A stretch of DNA of 8,898 nt from Bacteriovoracaceae bacterium (lineage in GTDB: Bacteria; Bdellovibrionota; Bacteriovoracia; Bacteriovoracales; Bacteriovoracaceae), in the NCBI GenBank assembly GCA_023151145.1, contig JAKLJM010000072.1, positions 1 to 8,898 on the forward strand, read 5' to 3'. The position numbers were made by a program, and so were the translations under genes. The notes under the pieces were generated by a model. It was given only the letters and a program-made list of their open reading frames with translations, did not search any database and was not told where the DNA came from. Positions 1-6,020 of the stretch are shown here, piece by piece. Numbering within the stretch: position 1 is the stretch's first letter; each line of letters opens with the position of its first letter.

Positions 1-433
1 TGAAAAACCCTTTTTTAATTAAGAGTTCAGAAGCTTGGATGGAACGTAATCCGTTTTCACTCATGATTAATAGAGGTAGCGTTTTAGATTGAATCTCAAC
101 AAAACGCATATTTAATTCTTCCAGAGGAATTCTTACCGCACCATTAATTTGTACGGGAGCAGTATATGTTCTGTGAGAGACGTCCAAAATAATAAAATCA
201 AGATTAGGGTTGTTGTAAATTTGAAAAGCACGATGAGGAGAAAGATCATTGTAGGGACGACCCATTAAAATCATTTGGTCATCAATTTCTTCGCCGTTTT
301 TAATTCTAATAAGATGATTTCTTTGGATCATGATGGAGAAGTCGAGTTTTTCTTCCATGCGATTAATATTTTTTTCAATATTACTCAAACGTGAATTCAT
401 AAACTCTAACATTTGAAAAATTTTAATATCCAT
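1..433 (-). CDS. Rhodanese-like domain protein with Ser at the catalytic Cys position (3' end cut by window edge)
   Basis: The frame from ATG at 433 stays open to the left edge and gives 144 visible residues. Residues 1-38 are a heptad-like, charged segment (MNSRLSNIEKNINRMEEKL), probably a short coiled coil. Residues about 70-144 match a rhodanese fold: LDFIILDVS (D84), NGAVRIPLEEL (G98-L108) and the loop MSENGLRS followed by ASELLIKKGF. In active rhodaneses the loop reads CxxGxRS; here the Cys position is Ser125, so sulfurtransferase activity is unlikely and a binding or regulatory role is more plausible. The window ends soon after the KGF motif that usually lies near the C-terminus of a rhodanese domain, so little of the domain is missing. 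It is the last gene of the leftward run, 85 bases after the HD gene. A GGGGGA stretch just before the ATG is a close-spaced, atypical ribosome binding site. Fold confidence is good; function is unknown. Confidence 0.75.
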   Translation of the reverse strand, partial: MDIKIFQMLEFMNSRLSNIEKNINRMEEKLDFSIMIQRNHLIRIKNGEEIDDQMILMGRPYNDLSPHRAFQIYNNPNLDFIILDVSHRTYTAPVQINGAVRIPLEELNMRFVEIQSKTLPLLIMSENGLRSIQASELLIKKGFF

Positions 434-436
434 CTA

Positions 437-488
437 TCCCCCAAGATTAGCAAAAGCTAAAAACCTTTAGCTAGTTTAACTTAGGGGA
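437..488 (-). promoter_or_regulatory. Nested hairpin covering the ribosome binding site of the rhodanese-like gene
   Basis: Read on the minus strand, TCCCCTAAG (488-480) pairs with CTTGGGGGA (445-437) over 9 bp with one G-U wobble. It encloses a perfect inner hairpin, AGCTAAA-GGTT-TTTAGCT (472-455), followed by TTT. The 3' arm of the outer stem contains the G-rich stretch 3 bases before the ATG at 433. The fold could therefore hide the ribosome binding site, or the inner hairpin could act as a weak attenuator between the HD gene and the rhodanese gene. The pairing is seen directly; the regulatory role is inferred. Confidence 0.45.
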
Positions 489-518
489 GAAGGGGCATAA
501 AGCGTGAGCAAAAAGATC

Positions 519-1826
519 CTAAATAGCACCGCTCATTTTTAGGATTTCAACCTTTTGTTGATCAGTTAAATGCTCAAAGTGACAATGTAATCTATTAACA
601 GCATGAGACTTCGAGAACTTAGTAAATAAGTCAGTCGCTTCAGAAATATCAAAGTAGTGTTTCTTTTCAGTTCCAAAAAGTTTCCGGACTACTTTCATCG
701 GATATTTGCTGCGAATTTCTTCTTCGACATAATACTTAGAAAGTCTTCCCGTAGATGAACATCGAATAAATTCGATGTTTTCACTGGCCAGATAGGCTTG
801 GATATTATTTAAAATATGTTCTTGAGGCTCATTAAAAGATTCAAAAATTTTCTGTGGTATTTGGTTTTTAATAATAGCTTCAGCGTAAGGGCTCTGGCTT
901 CGTTTTAAGACTTTCATCAGGAACTGATCATCGTGTTCGATATAGTCTTCAATGCTAGCTGGAATACGATATTCGTTTGGTGTTTTTTCAAAATAACGGT
1001 AAAGCAGTTGCTCCAAACAAACTGCACGGTAATGAAAATAAACCATGATGAACATGTGATAACGAGATAATAAAAAGTCATCAAATGTAACCACCGCACG
1101 TTCGTTGATGCCTAGAATTGCTTTTCCTTCAAGGATACACATTTCTAAGTTATCAAGCATCCAATCAAGATCATAGGAACCATAACTTACTCCGCAAAAA
1201 TAACTATCGCGCAATAAATAATCCATGCGATCACAGTCAAGTTCAGAAGAAACCAATTGGCTTAACATGGGAAAATAATTAATTCCCTTTAGAGTAAAAT
1301 AATTGTCATCTGTTGAGACACCGACAATTAAATCTGCAATATGGCGTCTTTTAACGCCGAATTGTTTTTCTACCAATTCAAATGCTTCTGCAAAAGATGA
1401 ATCAACAATTGATTTGATGGTGTAGTCTTCGTGAGTTGCTTGGCGATCACGGGTGCGATCTTTTTTAGATAAATATAATTCTGGAATTTTTAATTCCGAC
1501 AACATAGGCATCACAGTTTCAGTTGAGTGAGATAAGGGAGCGTGGCCTACGTCATGTAAGAGACAAGCTAGTTTAAATGTTTCTTTTAATCGTTGATGAT
1601 CTTTGGTTAAGTCAACGCCCCTGAATAATCGATCAAACGCTTTATCGGCGATATTCATAACGCCAATCGAGTGAATGAAACGAGTATGAGTTGCACCTGG
1701 AAAAACAAATTCTGAAAAACCAAGTTGTTTAATATTTCTTAAACGCTGAAAAAACTCGTGTCTAATTATAGGAATTTCAGCTGGCGAAATATGAATTGAA
1801 CCATGTACTGGGTCGCGAATTTCCAT
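519..1826 (-). CDS. HD-superfamily phosphohydrolase (dGTPase/SAMHD1-like dNTP triphosphohydrolase family)
   Basis: A full-length protein of 435 residues beginning MEIRDPVHG, a typical start for the COG1078 type of HD phosphohydrolase. Metal-site motifs appear in order: GATHTRFIHSIGV (H52), LLHDVGHAPLSHS (H91-D92, with H100 as a likely catalytic histidine), THEDYT (H132-E133) and SSELDCDRMDYLLRDS (D197). Together these supply the H...HD...D metal set. Characterised members hydrolyse dNTPs to deoxynucleosides and triphosphate and often depend on nucleotide effectors. The insert after the HD motif (about 105-135) and the C-terminal half (220-435) fit the helical and effector regions of the family, though I cannot assign substrate specificity. 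The gene starts 2 bases after the glutaredoxin stop, which suggests co-transcription and probably translational coupling. The ribosome binding site is weak (GTGAG about 10 bases upstream), as expected for a coupled gene. The protein is soluble and presumably cytoplasmic. Confidence 0.88.
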   Translation of the reverse strand: MEIRDPVHGSIHISPAEIPIIRHEFFQRLRNIKQLGFSEFVFPGATHTRFIHSIGVMNIADKAFDRLFRGVDLTKDHQRLKETFKLACLLHDVGHAPLSHSTETVMPMLSELKIPELYLSKKDRTRDRQATHEDYTIKSIVDSSFAEAFELVEKQFGVKRRHIADLIVGVSTDDNYFTLKGINYFPMLSQLVSSELDCDRMDYLLRDSYFCGVSYGSYDLDWMLDNLEMCILEGKAILGINERAVVTFDDFLLSRYHMFIMVYFHYRAVCLEQLLYRYFEKTPNEYRIPASIEDYIEHDDQFLMKVLKRSQSPYAEAIIKNQIPQKIFESFNEPQEHILNNIQAYLASENIEFIRCSSTGRLSKYYVEEEIRSKYPMKVVRKLFGTEKKHYFDISEATDLFTKFSKSHAVNRLHCHFEHLTDQQKVEILKMSGAI

Positions 1827-1828
1827 TT

Positions 1829-2092
1829 TTATACACTCACTTTTTCTAATGTAGAGAGATTATCTTCAAGCCAATTCATGATGTCGAGAGATTCAAACAT
1901 CGGGTCCCCATCGATAAAAAGACAAGGAACAGTTTTTCGGCCCGTAATCATCATCAACTTTTGCATGTTGTTGGTATTTTCATAAATATCTAAAAAAGTA
2001 ACTTTAATTTTATTCTTTTCAATCACGGTCAATACTCTTTGGCAGTATGGACAAGCATCAAAATAATAAAGTTCGAGTAATGGGGAATGCAT
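1829..2092 (-). CDS. Glutaredoxin (dithiol, CPYC active site)
   Basis: An 87-residue thioredoxin-fold protein beginning MHSPLLELYYFDACPYC. The active-site CPYC is C14-C17, after the first beta strand. TVP (54-56) is the cis-proline loop, and DPMFESLDIMNWLEDN (63-78) is the glutathione-binding ESxxI region and last helix, much like the N-terminal half of glutathione transferases and Grx2. The expected role is glutathione-dependent reduction of disulfides or mixed disulfides in the cytoplasm, possibly supplying ribonucleotide reductase. The frame is open to an earlier ATG at 2122, but that region carries the terminator of the upstream gene. AAGGG at 2104-2100 sits 7 bases before the ATG at 2092, which decides the start. 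The HD phosphohydrolase follows after 2 bases. A short GST-like protein is the main alternative name. Confidence 0.88.
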   Translation of the reverse strand: MHSPLLELYYFDACPYCQRVLTVIEKNKIKVTFLDIYENTNNMQKLMMITGRKTVPCLFIDGDPMFESLDIMNWLEDNLSTLEKVSV

Positions 2093-2104
2093 AAAATTGC
2101 CCTT

Positions 2105-2131
2105 AAATAAAAAAGGGGGCAAAGGCCCCCT
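2105..2131 (-). terminator. Intrinsic terminator after the H1-like gene
   Basis: On the minus strand a 7-bp, almost all G-C stem (AGGGGGC / GCCCCCT, 2131-2125 with 2120-2114) with loop CTTT is followed directly by TTTTTATTT. It begins 14 bases beyond the stop of the gene at 2145 and just precedes the glutaredoxin ribosome binding site. It should end most H1-like transcripts; read-through or a cryptic start would be needed to express the glutaredoxin-HD pair. Confidence 0.85.
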
Positions 2132-2144
2132 AATTGTTCTTTAA

Positions 2145-2924
2145 TTAATAATCGTCGTCATCATCAAATGAGTCTTCGTCACTTGCTTTACCTTTAGCGT
2201 ATTGTTCATCTTCATCAAAATACGAATCATCAGAGTCTACGTCTTCAGGTTTATCAAAGGCATCGTTGTAGCCCCATCCATAAGAATATTTTCCTTCAGC
2301 TTCTGTTTGAAAATCATCATCTTCAGGATCGAAATCATCAGATGCATCTCCAGATGGTTCAGCTTCAAATTCTTCATCTTCCTCTTCACCAGCAATATCA
2401 TCTAAAGGAGCGATTTCGTCATCAATTTCTTCATCACCAGATAGATCACCATCTAAGTCTAGATCATCATCTTCATCTTCATCCGATAACGGGGCAATTA
2501 ATGTTGATTTTTTATATTTTAAAATCGCTTCTTCGCGCGATAATTTTGAATCTTTTTCTTTTTTTGCTGGAGACTTCGTTTCTACTTTTTTTGTCGTAGA
2601 TTTTGTTTCAACTTTCTTTGCTGGGCTAACTTTTTTTGCAGGAGTTTTTACTGCTGATTTTTTTACGGGTGTAGCTTTTTTTACAGGAGCTTTTGCCGCT
2701 GGTTTTTTGGCTGGAGCTGCTTTTTTAGCAGGAGCTTTTGCCGCTGGCTTTTTGGCTGGAGTTGCTTTTTTAGCAGGAGCTTTTGCTACTGGTTTTTTTA
2801 CAGGTGCCGCTTTTTTCGCAGGAGCCTTGGCTGCTGTTTTTTTCGCCGCAGCTGCTTTTTTAGCAGGAGCTTTCGCTGCAGGTTTTTTTACTGGTGCTGA
2901 TTTTTTAGGAGCTTTTTTTGCCAC
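2145..2924 (-). CDS. Histone H1-like Lys/Ala/Pro-rich repeat protein with a long acidic C-terminal half
   Basis: A 259-residue protein that starts at GTG (2924-2922), with GAGGG 8 bases upstream. Residues 1-125 are built from Lys, Ala, Pro and Val with six 15-residue repeats of the form KKPAAKAPAKKAAPA at 13-102, then a degenerate KKVETKS part. This composition matches bacterial H1-like and AlgP-type DNA-binding tails. A short linker, LSREEAILKYKKSTLIAPLS (128-147), is the only stretch that could fold. Residues 148-259 are dominated by Asp and Glu, with one aromatic patch YSYGWGYNDAF (213-223) and the ending DSFDDDDDY. The basic half would bind DNA or RNA; the acidic half could shield it in cis, recruit basic partners or act as a nucleic acid mimic. 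I know no named family with both halves together. The gene has its own promoter and terminator, so it is probably a monocistronic, well expressed unit. No membrane segment or signal peptide is seen. Confidence 0.85.
   Translation of the reverse strand: MAKKAPKKSAPVKKPAAKAPAKKAAAAKKTAAKAPAKKAAPVKKPVAKAPAKKATPAKKPAAKAPAKKAAPAKKPAAKAPVKKATPVKKSAVKTPAKKVSPAKKVETKSTTKKVETKSPAKKEKDSKLSREEAILKYKKSTLIAPLSDEDEDDDLDLDGDLSGDEEIDDEIAPLDDIAGEEEDEEFEAEPSGDASDDFDPEDDDFQTEAEGKYSYGWGYNDAFDKPEDVDSDDSYFDEDEQYAKGKASDEDSFDDDDDY
2619..2888 (-). repeat. Six tandem 45-bp repeats encoding KKPAAKAPAKKAxPx
   Basis: Codons 13-102 of the H1-like gene form six consecutive 15-codon units. Units 1-5 are nearly identical in protein and very similar in DNA; unit 6 (KKSAVKTPAKKVSPA) has diverged. 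On the plus strand they appear as repeated gcaggagcttttgc blocks. Such in-frame 45-bp repeats can gain or lose units by slippage without breaking the frame, so the basic tail length may vary between strains. Confidence 0.9.
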
Positions 2925-2962
2925 TTCAATACCCTCGTTTTTTAGAATGTGAAACTGGCATC

Positions 2963-2992
2963 AGTATAGCTTTAAAAAAGTAAATTTTTCAA
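2963..2992 (-). promoter_or_regulatory. Sigma70-like promoter of the H1-like gene
   Basis: Minus strand: TTGAAA (2992-2987) as the -35 box, an 18-base spacer, and TATACT (2968-2963) as the -10 box, which matches the TATAAT consensus at five positions. Transcription would start near 2956, leaving a leader of about 30 bases with the GAGGG site before GTG 2924. It lies just after the TadG-like stop codon, so the H1-like gene need not depend on read-through. Confidence 0.7.
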
Positions 2993-3012
2993 GGGATTTT
3001 AGGCTTGATTCA

Positions 3013-5715
3013 TTAATGTTCAAGGATCTTAAATTCACTCGTTTCACTTTGGGGAATGAGGTTTTTAATATTGACTTGCCCCATTAAATCATTAGGGCTA
3101 ATAGAGAGCTTTTCTCTTAGTGGAGGTTCTTCTTCGTAGTCATTGGCACCTGCGCGAACTAATTTGTTTAGTTCGACGAACTTCGTAGAATAATAATTTC
3201 TAAGAGTTGAGTATGCTGATGTGGAAGCCGATGTGACACGCAGTGGATGTTGAGTTGTTCCATCGTTTGATAAATCAGTTCCTTGTCTAGGGCCAGGGAA
3301 ATAGGCGGAGTAAAGGCCTGGGCCCAAGGCCGGATTTCTGTGATAGGTCGTCTGATAATAAATGTTGTTGGTAGAATTTCCACCATCACTTCTTTTCGCC
3401 AAGTAAGTCGAAATCATATAAGGCAGCGGTTCAATTCCACAAACTGGTACATCTTTGGTGAAAAAATGCCAAAAACGTGAAGCGACATCTAATTTACAAT
3501 CTGGTTCTGTTAGTGAAGGTGGAGGATCTGTCGCAGGATTATTGACTCCGCCATGAATAGTAAGAGCTGCTTTTAATCCTAATGCAGGATTACTCGCAGA
3601 GGCAGTGGTTTTGACTGAAGTCGCGACACCATGTAGGGCCTGCATGTATGTATTAACTGAATCAATATTATTTAACAGATATTGTTTGATGATGGCCTCA
3701 ACATCTGCAGGTGTTTTAAATAACAATCCCTCACCTAAAAGCGGAGCGAATAAACGATAAGTAATAACATCACCATTAACAGATAAAGGATTGACCATGG
3801 CTGGAGCGTTCGCATCTGGACGTTGGTCGAAGTCTGGCACTAAGTAATTGATGGCATCGTATCTGGTTGGCTTTCTTGCTTTGGCAAAAGCAAGTTCAAG
3901 TTGGGTAGAGGGAATACTCGTTCCAGTAACTGCACCAAGATTTGATTTTAATAAACGCAATTGCGATCGATCATGAAGTCCTAGTTTTTCCGCAGGTAAA
4001 CTGGTTCCACTCGAAGCGACTTGTAGGCGCTGAATATTATCAAAACTCGTCACTTGAGCTTGAAGTTGGTTAGGAGTTTCAAAATCGTAAATCATATTTG
4101 GAATAGTGAAATAGGTTTTTTCACCAGATCCAGGAATTCCTCCGATGTTCTCAACAGCATCCGCCCAAAAATTTCTATTATTCGGTATAGGGTCACCACG
4201 CACATAGGTAGTAGAAATAGCTAAGTTGGCATCGTTAAAGACCGAGGCAAAGGGTGCAGAACGGCGTTGACCATCTTCGCGTGCTTTAATGGCTTTGCCA
4301 CCATTATCAAAACGAAAAAGTTTTGGACCAATTCTTCCACCAAATGGTTTTGCAGCGGCGTATGCTTTAAGTGTGATACCGTCTTGTTTTGCAAACGGAA
4401 AAAAGAGACCAATAAATTTAGCCTCACCTTTGACTGCATAATAAGTGAGAACTTCTGGGTTTTTTTCAAAGCCCATAATATAACCAGGAACCGGTAGCGC
4501 TGTTTTTGCGACTCCACAAATTGCATCTGATTTTGTATTGGCATCAAAGTCATCACTTTGAGCAACAAAACTGGTAAACATCGTTGCATAGTTCAGTGAA
4601 TAGGCACGTAAGTCGAGATAGTGTTTTGTTGTAACCTTGATACCAGTGCCAGGATAAGTGACATCTTGGGGAATTAAAAAAGTCGAAGCATTCGTTTCAC
4701 CAATGTCATAGGGAGTAGGAGCGATTTCATAGAGCTTAAAAGTCGCTGCTAATTCATCTTGGCCTTGATCCTTATACTTTCCTCCACCTAAATTTCTGAA
4801 AGCAGAATAATAAGCTTTTAACGGTCTTTCATTGTATCCCAGAAGTGGAAGTGTGTTGGCGAGCTCTCCTGCTTTATTCATATCAATCCCTTCAGTGACC
4901 GGAGGGCGGTTGATAATCATTTCTAAATTTCTCATGCGAAGAGCAAGCTCAATAGCTTGAGGCCAAGCTCCAATTCTTCCTCCTGCAACTAAAGGCGCAC
5001 CAGGAATATCAACTCCAGTGCTATAGGCCCATGAAGTAGCAGTGATGAAGTTTAGTTGTGTTCTTGCAGAACAGTTATCAGCTTTTTCTTCAACTAGTTT
5101 ATTCACGAAAGCTTCATGAATTTCAGAAATCCCTGCGATCCCTAATGATTCAAATCGCGGAAGACCAGGAAGGGCATAGAGTGGACAAATATTTCGAGCA
5201 GTGTTGTTGTGAATACAAAGGCTCGGAATATTAAATTTATCAAATGAAGTATAGGTTGCTACATCGGGATTCTCTAATAAAAATCCAGCGGGCCCAGGAC
5301 TTGCTAAATTACTATCGTGCAGAGAACCGCTGCGAGGACTCGTTCCTGATGGTGGGGCCATCAGGCCTAAGTGGCCGAGCACGTAGTATTTAAACATCCA
5401 TTCTTTGTAAGTGTTTCTCATCTCCCAATTCACGTAACCAATATTAGTCAATTGGCGTGCTTGAGTGGCAGCTCCCGAGTAGGCGGCGGCATCAACGGCA
5501 TTTTGAAGATTGATTTTCGCTTTCACAAAGAGACCGACATTAATAATAAACGCCAAGAGTCCCATGACGATAATGAGAATAATTCCCAAGAAAATCGTTA
5601 ATTGACCTTGTTCGTTTTTAAAGTGATTGCTCTTTGTCCTTCGCTCTATTCCCAAAATGTCCTCGCAGTATCTAAATGCTACTGGATAAAAAGGATCATG
5701 GTCAAACCAAAACAT
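3013..5715 (-). CDS. TadG-like pilus-assembly-type membrane protein with a very large outer domain
   Basis: 900 residues if started at ATG 5715. One hydrophobic helix at about 39-64 sits in the context NEQGQLTIFLG...GLFVKAKINLQNAVDAAAYSGA. That is the layout of the TadG N-terminal domain: a Gly-Gln/Ala stretch, one helix, then an Asn/Asp-Ala-Val-Asp-Ala-Ala-Ala segment. Family members anchor in the inner membrane with the C-terminal part in the periplasm and take part in Flp/Tad pilus assembly. The remaining 830 or so residues resemble nothing I can name; they contain six cysteines (first two at 167 and 177, the rest spread to about residue 760), which could form three disulfides. TadG proteins are usually much shorter, so this ectodomain is unusually long. 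No tadA, tadB, tadC, secretin or pilin gene lies beside it, so a pilus role is only inferred. A better spaced ribosome binding site supports an alternative TTG start at 5655 (880 residues). Confidence 0.65.
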   Translation of the reverse strand: MFWFDHDPFYPVAFRYCEDILGIERRTKSNHFKNEQGQLTIFLGIILIIVMGLLAFIINVGLFVKAKINLQNAVDAAAYSGAATQARQLTNIGYVNWEMRNTYKEWMFKYYVLGHLGLMAPPSGTSPRSGSLHDSNLASPGPAGFLLENPDVATYTSFDKFNIPSLCIHNNTARNICPLYALPGLPRFESLGIAGISEIHEAFVNKLVEEKADNCSARTQLNFITATSWAYSTGVDIPGAPLVAGGRIGAWPQAIELALRMRNLEMIINRPPVTEGIDMNKAGELANTLPLLGYNERPLKAYYSAFRNLGGGKYKDQGQDELAATFKLYEIAPTPYDIGETNASTFLIPQDVTYPGTGIKVTTKHYLDLRAYSLNYATMFTSFVAQSDDFDANTKSDAICGVAKTALPVPGYIMGFEKNPEVLTYYAVKGEAKFIGLFFPFAKQDGITLKAYAAAKPFGGRIGPKLFRFDNGGKAIKAREDGQRRSAPFASVFNDANLAISTTYVRGDPIPNNRNFWADAVENIGGIPGSGEKTYFTIPNMIYDFETPNQLQAQVTSFDNIQRLQVASSGTSLPAEKLGLHDRSQLRLLKSNLGAVTGTSIPSTQLELAFAKARKPTRYDAINYLVPDFDQRPDANAPAMVNPLSVNGDVITYRLFAPLLGEGLLFKTPADVEAIIKQYLLNNIDSVNTYMQALHGVATSVKTTASASNPALGLKAALTIHGGVNNPATDPPPSLTEPDCKLDVASRFWHFFTKDVPVCGIEPLPYMISTYLAKRSDGGNSTNNIYYQTTYHRNPALGPGLYSAYFPGPRQGTDLSNDGTTQHPLRVTSASTSAYSTLRNYYSTKFVELNKLVRAGANDYEEEPPLREKLSISPNDLMGQVNIKNLIPQSETSEFKILEH
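5653..5664 (-). promoter_or_regulatory. Ribosome binding site and TTG alternative start of the TadG-like gene
   Basis: GAGG (5664-5661) lies 5 bases before an in-frame TTG (5655-5653). The ATG at 5715 is preceded only by a weak TGAGAT. Starting at TTG would leave 17 residues (LGIERRTKSNHFKNEQG) before the helix, the usual spacing in TadG N-termini, and would remove a 20-residue aromatic stretch with no family counterpart. Which start is used is undecided. Confidence 0.45.
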
Positions 5716-5796
5716 TGAAATCTCATTGGCAAAATGGCCTTTTCTCCAGTTTTTCTCGCTTAGACTTTTGGCATCGTTCTTGAAGTTGATAAAATC

Positions 5797-5820
5797 AGTC
5801 TAGAATAGTCGAGTCTAGAA
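5797..5820. repeat. Direct repeat AGTCTAGAA, two copies 15 bases apart
   Basis: AGTCTAGAA occurs at 5797-5805 and 5812-5820, separated by TAGTCG; each copy contains the palindrome TCTAGA. A third, inverted copy of the core (TAGACT) lies at 5761-5766. The cluster sits at the edge of the GC-rich island, upstream of the TadG-like gene on the minus strand. The pattern would suit a regulator site on nearly the same helix face, or stem arms in RNA. No regulator is known. Confidence 0.5.
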
Positions 5821-5949
5821 AAGCGGCACGTCGGCAGTATCTCGACAGTCACATCATCAATCCCGCATACCGCGCGAGAGCGCTTCCCAACTGAGCAAGT
5901 TTCTTTACTCCGGGGTCCGAGGGGACCCTGGCAGCCTTCTGAGCTTTTT
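5812..5949. ncRNA. Candidate structured non-coding RNA in a GC-rich island; family not recognised
   Basis: A hand count gives 71 G+C of 120 bases at 5821-5940, far above the AT-rich flanks. Structured RNAs commonly stand out this way in AT-rich genomes. Visible pairings: AAAAGC (5819-5824) with GCTTTT (5943-5948) as a closing stem; GTCG...CGAC near 5830-5846; GCGC-GAGA-GCGC (5872-5883), which has a GNRA tetraloop if transcribed from the plus strand; and a 9-bp stem CCGGGGTCC / GGACCCTGG (5910-5918 with 5923-5931). A plus-strand TTGAAG (5780-5785) and TAGAAT (5801-5806), with a short 15-base spacer, could start an RNA near 5812 that ends in GCTTTTT. This favours plus without proving it. Signatures of tmRNA, RNase P, SRP RNA, 6S and common riboswitches were looked for by eye and not found. 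The remaining gene-free sequence (5716-5760, 5950-6003) shows only AT-rich DNA. Confidence 0.4.
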
Positions 5950-6020
5950 AAACGGGTAATTTTTCTCCCTATAGTAGTCAAGGGTGGAATTGATTAGAAT
6001 AGCAGAAGGAGAGTGCATAT

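Noticed and set aside
2093..2122. Ten-residue N-terminal extension of the glutaredoxin
   Set aside because: It would be encoded by the terminator T-tract and the ribosome binding site of the 2092 start.
2202..2599. Plus-strand open frames opposite the acidic half of the H1-like gene
   Set aside because: They are Ile/Phe- and His-rich mirror translations of Asp/Glu codons, with no start signals.
2707..2952. Plus-strand hydrophobic open frame rich in Ala, Gly and Phe
   Set aside because: It is the exact antisense of the Lys/Ala/Pro repeats of the H1-like gene, whose promoter, ribosome binding site and terminator are all on the minus strand.
3168..4589. Short open frames on both strands inside the TadG-like gene
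   Set aside because: They lie within a 900-residue uninterrupted frame with a recognisable N-terminus and show no ribosome binding sites or motifs of their own.
5850..5925. A tRNA gene on the minus strand suggested by GCTCAGTTGGG
   Set aside because: The D-stem has a mismatch, and no anticodon stem, T-loop (TTCRA) or paired acceptor can be formed around it.
5760..5981. 73-residue minus-strand open frame
   Set aside because: It overlaps the GC-rich hairpin-forming island, has no good ribosome binding site, and its Cys/Arg/Ser-rich translation resembles the spurious product of a structured RNA region.
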